Source: Acidobacteriota bacterium (GTDB lineage: Bacteria; Acidobacteriota; Vicinamibacteria; Vicinamibacterales; CAVVIG01). Taken from it: a stretch of DNA of 64,000 bases. A program made the translations under genes and the position numbers. Under the pieces are notes generated by a model. That model worked only from the letters and a program-made list of their open reading frames with translations, had not been told where the DNA came from and made no database searches. This document shows, in pieces, positions 41,747-49,071 of the stretch. The stretch is taken from positions 1-64,000 of the forward strand of contig QHWJ01000236.1 in assembly GCA_003222535.1 (NCBI GenBank), in the 5' to 3' direction. Numbering within the stretch: position 1 is the stretch's first letter; each line of letters starts with the position of its first letter.

Positions 41747-43090
41747 CTACTCCGGTAACTCCTCACGCTTCGGCTCCGGCAGCGAGAAGCTCGCGACGAG
41801 CCCGATCACGTATGCTCCCGTGCCGACAATCGCCGAGGCGTACGCGAGCCTGATCGGCGGAGTCGACCCCGGCATGACGTTCGCGAGCTGCGTCGTCAGC
41901 AGCGCGGCGCACGTGCCGATCATCCGGCCGCCGACGTTGGCGGCGAAGCTCTCGCCAGTGCCCCTCAAGTACGTCGGATACACGCGCGGCAGATAGTTTC
42001 CCCAGAAACTGAGCTGGCCGATCGTCGTGATGCCAGTCAAGAAGACACCCCACTTCAGGATCGTGAAGCCGGTCGTTCCGAAGGACGCGAAGACAATCGG
42101 CACGAGGATCAGGCCCGGCACCTGGAACATCCGGACCAGTTTTCGCCGGCTGATGACGCGGACGGCGAGGAACGCGAGCAGGAATCGTCCGGCGAGCCCG
42201 CCGAACTCCTGATACGACTGCACGGCGCTGACGGTCTGCTCGACCGCCGCACGCGGCAGCGTGCGCACTTCGGGCAGCCCCGGCACGATGCGCGGCGCCT
42301 GCTGGATCGCGCCGAACGCCGCCCCGAACGCCGCCGCCATCATCACCGTCGTCACGATCGTCGTCTTTTTGAAACGCGCGTCGAACAGCTCGGCGAAGCT
42401 GGGGCGCTTCAGCGTGCCGGCCAGTTTCTTCTCGCGCCATGTCGGCGATTCCGGCAGGAAGGGCCGGATCAGCATGAGGGGGATGGCCGGGATGACGCCC
42501 GACATCAGCGTGTACCGCCACGCCTCGTGTCCGCCACGGATCGCCGGCAGGTGTTCGCCGTAGGTCACGACCAGGTAGTACGCGGCCGTGACCATGACGC
42601 CGCCAAACGATCCGACGACCTGTGTGTACCCGACCACCGACTCGCGCTGCTTGGGATTGGGAAACAGTTCCGACAGCCAGGCGACCGCGGCGACGAACTC
42701 GACGCACACGCCGACGAACGTGCCGCACCGCCAGAAGAGCAGCCACGGCACGGAAGTCGAATAGCCGGAGGCGAACGCCGAGAACGCGTAGAGCAGGATG
42801 CTCCAGACGAGCACGCGCCGCCGGCCGAGCAGGTCGGTCAGATACCCGCCGAGCAGGCCGAAGATGCCGCCCGCCACGGCGGGCACGTAGAAGATGATGC
42901 CCACCCAGTCGTTGATGAGGGGGCTGCCAGGCGGCACGTGCAGCAGCTCGATGAGCGCCGGGCGCACGATGAGCGGCAGCATCAGCAGCACGTAGGAGTC
43001 GAACGCGAAGCCGATGGCCGCGATAATCGCGATCAGCCACTGCAAAGGGGTCAGACGTGCGGCACTCGCATCTGAGAGGGCTGGGGACAT
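41747..43090 (-). CDS. MFS transporter, sugar/organic-acid type
   Basis: A 447-residue carrier with 12 predicted helices. It has the A-like loop GGYLTDLLGRRRVLVWS, the long central loop LPESPTWREKKLAGTLKRP (the PESPRW motif of the sugar/benzoate porter branch), and a final cytoplasmic tail. The first helix (IIAAIGFAFDSYVLLMLPLI) has the FDxYD-like pattern of aromatic-acid porters. Start MSPALSDAS (43090) is favoured; AGGCTTC upstream is a poor site. Substrate unknown, sugar or carboxylate likely. Confidence 0.85.
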   Translation of the reverse strand: MSPALSDASAARLTPLQWLIAIIAAIGFAFDSYVLLMLPLIVRPALIELLHVPPGSPLINDWVGIIFYVPAVAGGIFGLLGGYLTDLLGRRRVLVWSILLYAFSAFASGYSTSVPWLLFWRCGTFVGVCVEFVAAVAWLSELFPNPKQRESVVGYTQVVGSFGGVMVTAAYYLVVTYGEHLPAIRGGHEAWRYTLMSGVIPAIPLMLIRPFLPESPTWREKKLAGTLKRPSFAELFDARFKKTTIVTTVMMAAAFGAAFGAIQQAPRIVPGLPEVRTLPRAAVEQTVSAVQSYQEFGGLAGRFLLAFLAVRVISRRKLVRMFQVPGLILVPIVFASFGTTGFTILKWGVFLTGITTIGQLSFWGNYLPRVYPTYLRGTGESFAANVGGRMIGTCAALLTTQLANVMPGSTPPIRLAYASAIVGTGAYVIGLVASFSLPEPKREELPE

Positions 43091-43437
43091 GAAGCCTCGC
43101 TGCCGGAGTATTTCACGCGGCGACCCGCGGCGGCTCACGATACCACGGGGCCGTCGGGCGTCGGGTCTTCAAGTGCCTCACAACCGCGGCGGCTCGACGA
43201 GTTGAACTGCGTCCGGTTCGAGCGCAACTGGTTCGAGTCCTGTCCCTCCTTCGTTAAACGCGCGGACCGTTTCAGATGGTCGGATTTCGAGAGCTTCTCA
43301 CGCGCTCGGCGACAGGCGCAGGCGATCCCGAGCTGGTCATGCGGATGGTTGCGACCGTCGCGAACGCCGTAATCCACCGCGCCGGTCGCCGCGTGTGGGC
43401 TCAGATGTTGGGCGGAACGTACGCCACTTGCACGGTC
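43091..43437. other. Gene-free gap at the left border of an accessory island
   Basis: I see no supported gene; the 95-residue frame at 43276 is antisense to the antitoxin and has no family signal. The segment TGGTTCGAGTCCTG at 43228-43241 looks like a tRNA T-arm, but no other tRNA part is present. Confidence 0.5.
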
Positions 43438-43638
43438 CTACCCAGCGCGCCGCTTTGCGAGAAGTTCGCGCACTTGCGGTACGAGATCGACGGGGATTTC
43501 CATGGCGGTATGAGTCGTCGATTCGTACGCCGCTTCGTCCTCCGCGACGGCTTCTTCCTCTGACTGCTGCTCGTAGTGTTCGAGCACACGGCGGACGCGT
43601 TCTTCGTCCCAACCCTGCGGAAAGTTCGGTTGCTTCAT
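43438..43638 (-). CDS. Antitoxin partner of a DUF4258-type toxin
   Basis: A 66-residue acidic protein (MKQPNFPQGWDEERVRRVLE, then EQQSEEEAVAEDEAAYE, ending VDLVPQVRELLAKR). Its ATG overlaps the toxin stop by four bases (ATGA). Acidic charge and size fit an antitoxin; the same pair of small proteins is, as I recall, widespread in Cyanobacteria and Acidobacteria. The order is toxin first, then antitoxin, as in HigBA, HicAB and BrnTA. Confidence 0.7.
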   Translation of the reverse strand: MKQPNFPQGWDEERVRRVLEHYEQQSEEEAVAEDEAAYESTTHTAMEIPVDLVPQVRELLAKRRAG

Positions 43639-43916
43639 TTCTTCCTCCGGCGTCGTCGCCGTAGTGCTTTAAGAGCCTTGGGACCCGGATCGTACGCGGT
43701 GATCACGAACGCCGAATCCGGTTGTGGATCGGGAACGTAAATGACCCGCAGATAGCGACCGGCTTCAGTCTGACCAACCGCAACGCGTGAGCCCTCGCTG
43801 CCAATTCGATCCTCAATGGGTTTCGCAAGGACCTCTTCGACCTCTTTCTCCTGGACGTCATGGTCGTAAATATGCGGCTCGCCCGTTCTCGGATCGTTGT
43901 AGTAGCGAAGCCGCAC
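43635..43916 (-). CDS. DUF4258/BrnT-like toxin candidate
   Basis: A 93-residue basic protein (MRLRYYNDPRTGEPHIYDHD, EVEEVLAKPIEDRIG, GRYLRVIYVPDPQPDSAFVI, C-terminal RRRRRRKK). The beta-rich middle with RVIYV and the His near the N-terminus resemble the RelE-like DUF4258/BrnT fold. It starts with GTG 43916; TAAAAT ends about nine bases upstream, which again fits a leaderless mRNA. It precedes and overlaps the antitoxin. Confidence 0.7.
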   Translation of the reverse strand: MRLRYYNDPRTGEPHIYDHDVQEKEVEEVLAKPIEDRIGSEGSRVAVGQTEAGRYLRVIYVPDPQPDSAFVITAYDPGPKALKALRRRRRRKK

Positions 43917-44056
43917 ACCGTCAATTTTACGTCACGGAGAGTCGTTCCGTGTCCCGCAAAGAAAACGCTGGTACTGGGTGTGCGTCGTGTTGCTAACATC
44001 GCCTGTAGACGCGATCCCAGCGTGTAAATCGTCAATCCATAGCGGAAAGAGAGGTA

Positions 44057-44275
44057 ATGAGGATGGATAATCCGTATCCACACGTCGAGACAAGTAATTC
44101 TGTGCGGCACTTCCTGCGGTTCACACCCGAAGCGCAGATCCACGAAATTCTTGACTACTTCACCCATACCGGCCTCACAGCGACGAAACAGGGTATTGAC
44201 GCAGCCGTGCGGACGCATCCGAACGTATTCGGCGTTCGACGTCGTGGCCGTGAAAAGTTCTTGTACTTGAAGTGA
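44057..44275 (+). CDS. Small winged-helix-like hypothetical protein
   Basis: A 72-residue protein I do not recognise. The predicted helices (FTPEAQIHEILDYFTHTG, ATKQGIDAAVRTHPNVF) and terminal hairpin (GVRRRGREKFLYLK) have the shape of a winged-helix DNA-binding domain. GAGAGG lies five bases before ATG 44057, so it is probably expressed. It lies between the toxin-antitoxin pair and the SIR2 gene and could regulate the island. Confidence 0.55.
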   Translation: MRMDNPYPHVETSNSVRHFLRFTPEAQIHEILDYFTHTGLTATKQGIDAAVRTHPNVFGVRRRGREKFLYLK

Positions 44276-44283
44276 GGGTAGCG

Positions 44284-44370
44284 ATGAGGAAAGTCAATGG
44301 CTACACCGTTCCGCCCGACCCGTTGGCGGATGTAGCCAGGAAACACGAAGACCGCGTGGTGAGCGCCTAG
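44284..44370 (+). CDS. Very short ORF (28 residues), doubtful
   Basis: ATG 44284 opens a 28-codon frame (MRKVNGYTVPPDPLADVARK and eight more residues) eight bases after the previous stop, with GAGGGTAGC just upstream as a weak ribosome binding site. It could be a small peptide, or the 5' part of a structured RNA, since its last 19 bases form the first arm of a stem. Confidence 0.3.
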   Translation: MRKVNGYTVPPDPLADVARKHEDRVVSA

Positions 44371-44533
44371 CAAGCAAGCCGCACGCGGCCCTTCGAGACG
44401 GGTCCAGTCTCTTACAAAAGCGCCCGGTCAGTCGTTGGTAGCGACCAGCCGGGCAAGCTAGAAACCACGCGGGTGTAGCCGCGCGATCACCAAGCTGATT
44501 ATTGGCCACATCCGCCCACCGCGCAAGAGGCGG
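44352..44533 (+). ncRNA. Candidate structured RNA upstream of the SIR2 gene
   Basis: Five stems follow each other in 182 bases: CCGCGTG/CACGCGG (44352-44358 with 44382-44388), GGCCC/GGGTC at about 44387-44404, GCCCGG/CCGGGC (44422-44427 with 44449-44454, extended inside by GTCG/CGAC), CGCGG/CCGCG (44468-44472 with 44479-44483) and CCGCC/GGCGG (44512-44516 with 44529-44533). No protein frame explains the region. The layout recalls large guide-type RNAs of IscB elements (HEARO/omega RNA), but no nuclease gene is present. Strand and limits are guesses. Confidence 0.4.
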
Positions 44534-44619
44534 CCCTATGACGTGTCCGAACTGTCAGCACAATCAGTGGAAACGCTCTGGCACAGTTACCAGGATCGGC
44601 GGCTGTTGATTGAGAATCT

Positions 44620-45597
44620 GTGATCGGAAAGGTTGCGTTTGAGCCTGTGACTGGCGTTGATGAAACCACCTTCGTGCTCGGTGCGGGTTTTTCCGCCGAT
44701 CAAGGCTTTCCGTTAGCTCGAGACCTCCGCCCGCGTGTCCTTCACTTTCTGGAAGCGGAGCGACATCCTTCGTACGAAACGTTCCTTGTTTCTGATGATA
44801 TCTTCCCGGGCGGCCAGTTCTACGAAGCACTGGGGGATCTGGACCCAATCGGAAAACTGGGTTTCGAGGAACTCCTGATCCAGCTTCGGAAACGCGCTCA
44901 ACAAGGCGATCAATCGTTAAACCCGCTCGATCAGACGCTCCGGATCGGCGTCGTGCGCCTGATCTGGTGTGTGACTCACGCGAATCGACACCCCGAGAAG
45001 ATCTACCTCAACTGTGCCAAGCGATGGGCATCAGCGTCGAACTGCCATGTCGTGTCATTCAATTGGGATCTGCTCCCCGAGACATGTCTGACCCGAGTCG
45101 GTGGAGCGTGGAGTTATACGCTCGCCAAACAGGGCACCCCGATCCTCAAGCCGCATGGATCCGTCAACTGGACGTCGGTCAAGCAGCATCCCGAACTTAC
45201 ATCGGGGTACGGGGGCTGGGTCGGCGTAGATCCGGCTAGCACGGTTTCGTACGATGGGTCTGATCCCCTTGCCAACCCATTCGAGCAGGAGATCAATTCG
45301 GACCTGCGGTACTGCGTGTACCCCGGCGATCCTGATGCTGCCGATACACATCCAGACGTGGCTCTCCTCTGGCGGGACGTCCGCCAGGCGATCTCCGTAA
45401 GCGACAGGGTCGTTTTTATCGGGTATTCGCTTCCGGACTACGACAACTACTCAGCCGACGTGCTGTCACATGCCTGCTCCGGAAAAGTCGTCGAAGTCTG
45501 GGACCCGTCGAAGCACACGCTTGATCGTTACGCAGCGATCTTTGCGAACAGCGAGTTGCACGAAGCTACGTTCGGACAGACGCCGTACGCGTCATAA
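44620..45597 (+). CDS. SIR2-domain protein, possible defence NADase
   Basis: A 325-residue SIR2-like protein. The NAD-binding start is TTFVLGAGFSADQGFPLARD. It is followed by VVSFNWDLLPE, PILKPHGSVNWTS (the catalytic-His region of SIR2 proteins) and VVFIGYSLPDYDNYSADVL (second nucleotide contact). This short form with GAGFS, NWD and PHGS motifs is the type found in phage-defence proteins, which degrade NAD on infection, rather than the zinc-binding deacetylases; there is no CxxC. GTG 44620 is the likely start. It stands beside toxin-antitoxin genes in an accessory stretch. Confidence 0.75.
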   Translation: MIGKVAFEPVTGVDETTFVLGAGFSADQGFPLARDLRPRVLHFLEAERHPSYETFLVSDDIFPGGQFYEALGDLDPIGKLGFEELLIQLRKRAQQGDQSLNPLDQTLRIGVVRLIWCVTHANRHPEKIYLNCAKRWASASNCHVVSFNWDLLPETCLTRVGGAWSYTLAKQGTPILKPHGSVNWTSVKQHPELTSGYGGWVGVDPASTVSYDGSDPLANPFEQEINSDLRYCVYPGDPDAADTHPDVALLWRDVRQAISVSDRVVFIGYSLPDYDNYSADVLSHACSGKVVEVWDPSKHTLDRYAAIFANSELHEATFGQTPYAS

Positions 45598-45665
45598 CCT
45601 GGGATCGTACAAACTTGCCGCACCGAAAGTGACAGGGACACTTCGATGAGCTTCCGGCCCTGCAG

Positions 45666-46225
45666 CTAGCAGCCCCGTTGGAGGCGGTCAACATGGCGCA
45701 ACCAACAGACAACATGGTTCCAACTGGCATCGGTTTGGTCGGCCACAGTCATCGTCGTCCGCCGTATTTGTGCCGTCCGCTGTAGCGCCACTCCATGGCG
45801 GTTCAGAAGTACCTCGCCAGCGTTCGGTCGTCCGGCCGTGACGCCGGCGTGCATCGAGACACCCACCACCATCAGCAGCGCCGGGGCGATCGTCATCGGG
45901 ACCACGGGCAGCAGGCCGAGCACCGCGGTGCCGGACACCGGGCGTGTGACGACATCGACGCCGCCAATCGACACGATCGAGACGCCCGCACCCGGCGGCG
46001 CCGGCACCACTGCCTGCAGCACGGCAATCGCCAGCACGGCAGCCGCCGTCCACACCGTCGCGGCGAGCGCGCCCCCCTGGTGCTGTCCCTCCAGAACAAC
46101 GCGGCGACCAGCAGCGGTGGGAGCGCCGAATAGCCGGCGAACCCATACTGCGTCGCGATGTCGAAAATCGATTGCGGCACCAGCGCGATTGATGCAGCGC
46201 GTACAGCGCCGCTGCCATGAGGGCG
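45666..46225 (-). pseudogene. Sodium:solute symporter (SSS family) remnant
   Basis: On the minus strand three frames together read [35 protein letters not shown], then [16 protein letters not shown] and [40 protein letters not shown]. This is the C-terminal part of an SSS-family symporter; FAGYSAL and LLVAALFW are its helix motifs. At least two frameshifts (about 46075 and 46190) and loss of the N-terminal 400 residues make it dead. Confidence 0.7.
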
Positions 46226-46254
46226 GCCGCCATCACGCGCTATACTACGCGATC

Positions 46255-47370
46255 ATGCAGGCATCTCGGCCGGATCAGTCGCGCGGCATCGGCGTCGCGA
46301 CGGATGCTCCGCGCGCGGCGCTCGACCGGCAGGTGCGCGAGGTGATCGAGTGGCATTTCGATCCATCCACCGGCTCGCCGTTCTGGCTCGACTTCGCGAA
46401 AAAGGCCGGCTGGGATCCGCGGCGTGAGATCGGCGGCTTCGCGGACCTCACGCGCTTCGGCCAGTTCGACGACGAGGCGCTGCGCGGCGGTCCCGTGGAG
46501 CGCTGGATTCCGAAAGGGTACGCGGGCAGGCCGGTGTTCGTCTTCGAGACCGGCGGGACGACCGGCGTGCCGAAGACGCGCGTGGCGTTCGAGGACTTCC
46601 GCGTCGACTACGACATCTTCAGCGCCACGCTGCCGGACGAATTTTTTCCGCGCGGCGCGAACTGGCTGATGCTGGGACCGTCCGGCCCGCGCCGGCTGCG
46701 ACTGTCGGTCGAGCACCTTGCACAGACCCGCGGCGGCATCTGCTTCTCGGTCGATCTCGATCCGCGCTGGGTGATCAAGCTGATCAAGAGGGGCTGGAGC
46801 GACCACCTGCAGGCCTATAAGGACCACGTCATCGATCAGGCGGTCACGATCCTGCAGGCGGGTCACGACATCCGCTGCATGTTCGCGACGCCGAAGTTGC
46901 TCGAGTCGCTCGCGCTCCGGCTCGAGTCGATGGAAACCACGATTCGGAAGGCCGGCATCACCGGCATCTTCTCGGGGGGCACGGAGTTCACGCCGCAGTG
47001 GAACCGCTTCGCGCACGAGGAGCTGCTCGACGGCGCCTACATGACGCCGACTTACGGCAATACGCTGATGGGTCTCGCCGCGAGCGCGCCGAGCGGACCG
47101 CACAACAATTACAAGATCGCCTATTACGCGCCGCAGCCCCGCGCGGCGATCGAGGTCGTCGATTTCGGCGATCCCGACAAGCTCGTGGGCTACGGCGAGA
47201 CGGGCCGCGTGAAGCTGACGACGCTCACGAAGGAGTTCTTCATGCCGGGCTTCCTCGAGCGCGACGAAGGCGAGCGCGAACCGGCCTGCGATAAGTTTCC
47301 GTGGGACGGCATCAGCGGCGTGCGTCCGTACCGCGGTTTCGCGGCGACGACCACCGTGGGGGTGTATTGA
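46255..47370 (+). CDS. Adenylate-forming enzyme (AMP-binding, LuxE/phenylacetate-CoA-ligase-like)
   Basis: A 371-residue member of the adenylate-forming superfamily, shorter than standard acyl-CoA ligases. The ATP-binding P-loop is FVFETGGTTGVPKTRVAF, and a second motif TPTYGNTLMGL matches the adenine-binding YGxTE region. The C-terminal subdomain (GYGETGRVKLTTLTKEFFMP) is reduced. The size and the next gene, an aldehyde dehydrogenase, recall the LuxE-LuxC pair that activates and reduces fatty acids. TATACT lies nine bases before ATG 46255, with no ribosome binding site, so the mRNA is probably leaderless. Confidence 0.75.
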   Translation: MQASRPDQSRGIGVATDAPRAALDRQVREVIEWHFDPSTGSPFWLDFAKKAGWDPRREIGGFADLTRFGQFDDEALRGGPVERWIPKGYAGRPVFVFETGGTTGVPKTRVAFEDFRVDYDIFSATLPDEFFPRGANWLMLGPSGPRRLRLSVEHLAQTRGGICFSVDLDPRWVIKLIKRGWSDHLQAYKDHVIDQAVTILQAGHDIRCMFATPKLLESLALRLESMETTIRKAGITGIFSGGTEFTPQWNRFAHEELLDGAYMTPTYGNTLMGLAASAPSGPHNNYKIAYYAPQPRAAIEVVDFGDPDKLVGYGETGRVKLTTLTKEFFMPGFLERDEGEREPACDKFPWDGISGVRPYRGFAATTTVGVY

Positions 47371-47458
47371 GGGGACTGGGGACATGGGGACTGGGGACTG
47401 GAAAGAGTCCCGTAGTCCCCTAGTCCCCAAGTTCCCAAGTCCCTGTCTGTAAGACGGC
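47371..47458 (+). repeat. GGGGACTGGGGAC / CTAGTCCCCAAGTCCC inverted array
   Basis: Four GGGGACT words at 47371-47400 face four AGTCCCC words at 47409-47444, a hairpin between the adenylating enzyme and the aldehyde dehydrogenase of one apparent operon. Confidence 0.85.
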
Positions 47459-47469
47459 GAGGGTTATCA

Positions 47470-48894
47470 ATGCTTAGTCTGCCGGTACTGCGTTGGGGTC
47501 AGCCGTATACGAGCATCGACGTCGATCCGGTCGTGCACTTCGCGACCGGCGAGCCGATCGCGAACGTCAGCCGTGCGAACGGCGGCCTGATTCAGCGCGA
47601 CATGCGCAAGGCGTCGCGCGCGCGCGAGGTGCTGCGCGAGATGCCGATCGACGAGCTCATCACCCGCGCCGGCCGGGCGGGCGAGCTCTACATGAACGCG
47701 ACGCTGCCGATGGGCGACGGCACGCAGTCGCCCGACGGGTTCGTGCGCGCCCAGTCGGCGACGACGGGGCTCCCCGAGCGCATGTGCCGCGCGAACATGA
47801 AGAAAAACGCGTTCGTGCTCGCCGAGATGCGCAGCATCCTCACGTCGCTGACACGAGGCCTCGCGCTCGACATCCTGTCGAGCGGTCACGGCGAAGAGCG
47901 CGGCGTGCCGATCAGCTTTCAGGCGCAAAGCCCCGTCGTCGGGTTGGTCCTGCCGTCGAATTCGCCGGGCGTGCACACGCTCTGGCTGCCGGTCATTCCG
48001 CTGCAGATCGGGCTCGTGCTGAAGCCGGGCCCGCAGGAACCGTGGACGCCGTACCGGATGGCCGAAGCGTTTTTCCAGGCAGGGATCCCGCGCGAGGCGA
48101 TTTCCGTGTATCCGGGCGGCGGAGATGTCGGCGCGGCAGTCCTCGACAGCTGCGGCCGCAACCTGATCTTCGGCGGCACGCCGACTGTCGATCGATACCG
48201 CGGCAATCCTCGCGTGCAGGCGCACGGCCCGGGCTTCTCCAAGATTCTCGTGGGCGACGACCAGGTCGATCGCTGGGAACAGTTTCTCGACGTGATGGTT
48301 GACAGCGTGCTGCTCAACAGCGGCCGCGGCTGCATCAACTGCTCCGGCATCTGGGCGAGCCGTCACACGCGCGAGATCGCCGACGCGCTGGCCCGCCGGC
48401 TGGCCGGCGTGCGCGCGCTGCCGCCTGAGGATCCCGATGCCGCCCTCGCCGCGTTCACCGTGCCGGGCACGGCCGACGCGATCTCGCGGGCCATCGACGC
48501 CGATCTCCAGGCGCCGGGTGTGTCCGACGTCACCGCGCGGTTCCGCGACCAGCCGCGGATGGTCAAGCAGGGAAACGCCGAATACCTGTTGCCGACCGTC
48601 GTGCATTGCGAGTCGCCCGAGGCGGCGATCGCCATGAAGGAGTACATGTTCCCGTTCGTCACGGTCGTCGAGTGTCCGGAGAAGAAGATGCTGGACGCGA
48701 TCGGGCCGACGCTGGTGTGCAGCGCGATCACGTGCGACCCCGGCTTCCGCCGAGGCCTCGTCGATGCGGTGCACATCGATCGGCTGAACCTCGGCCCGGT
48801 GCCGACGACGCAGTTGAACTGGCTGCAGCCGCACGAAGGCAACCTGATCGAGTTTCTGTTTCGAGCACGGGCCTTTCAGACGGCGAATCTCTAG
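47470..48894 (+). CDS. Aldehyde dehydrogenase-family acyl reductase
   Basis: A 474-residue protein of the aldehyde-dehydrogenase superfamily. The cofactor and substrate regions are VVGLVLPSNSPGVHTLWLPV, LKPGPQEPWTPYRMAEAFFQ and FGGTPTVDRY; the catalytic Cys is in NSGRGCINCSGIW. The N-terminal half is unlike betaine-aldehyde types and, with the neighbour, fits a LuxC-like acyl-CoA/acyl-AMP reductase that turns an activated acid into an aldehyde. The third gene is a glycosyltransferase. A role in making a lipid aldehyde or a modified sugar lipid is an inference. Confidence 0.8.
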   Translation: MLSLPVLRWGQPYTSIDVDPVVHFATGEPIANVSRANGGLIQRDMRKASRAREVLREMPIDELITRAGRAGELYMNATLPMGDGTQSPDGFVRAQSATTGLPERMCRANMKKNAFVLAEMRSILTSLTRGLALDILSSGHGEERGVPISFQAQSPVVGLVLPSNSPGVHTLWLPVIPLQIGLVLKPGPQEPWTPYRMAEAFFQAGIPREAISVYPGGGDVGAAVLDSCGRNLIFGGTPTVDRYRGNPRVQAHGPGFSKILVGDDQVDRWEQFLDVMVDSVLLNSGRGCINCSGIWASRHTREIADALARRLAGVRALPPEDPDAALAAFTVPGTADAISRAIDADLQAPGVSDVTARFRDQPRMVKQGNAEYLLPTVVHCESPEAAIAMKEYMFPFVTVVECPEKKMLDAIGPTLVCSAITCDPGFRRGLVDAVHIDRLNLGPVPTTQLNWLQPHEGNLIEFLFRARAFQTANL

Positions 48895-48924
48895 CTGCCG
48901 GGGCCAGTGAGAGGAAGCGGACAT

Positions 48925-49071
48925 GAAAGAGACGGTTTATCGCGCAGAGCGAAGACACACGAAGCACACGAAGAGCCATATGGCTTCGTGTCCCTTCGTG
49001 CTCTTCGAGTTTTCGCGAAAAAGCGTGATGCCCTTTGTGTCCTTTGTACCCTTTGTGTCCTTCTTGTCTTA
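48925..49071 (+). repeat. CACGAAG/CTTCGTG and CCCTTTGTGTCCTTTG words
   Basis: ACACGAAGCACACGAAGAGCC (48957-48977) is answered by GGCTTCGTGTCCCTTCGTG (48980-48998). It is followed by five CCTTTGTGTCC/CCCTTTGTA words up to 49058. The array ends 13 bases before the glycosyltransferase ATG and could mask or supply its translation start. Confidence 0.8.

Noticed and set aside
43228..43260. tRNA gene or tRNA-derived attachment site
   Set aside because: TGGTTCGAGTCCTG resembles a T-arm, but its stem does not pair well and no D-arm, anticodon arm or acceptor is present around it.
44371..44620. Retron msr-msd or group II intron
   Set aside because: There is no reverse transcriptase gene, no GUGYG start and no recognisable domain V hairpin; only generic GC-rich stems are seen.
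45600..45660. Insertion-sequence end suggested by AAGTGACAGGGACACTT
   Set aside because: The short inverted match has no partner copy elsewhere in the window and no transposase nearby.
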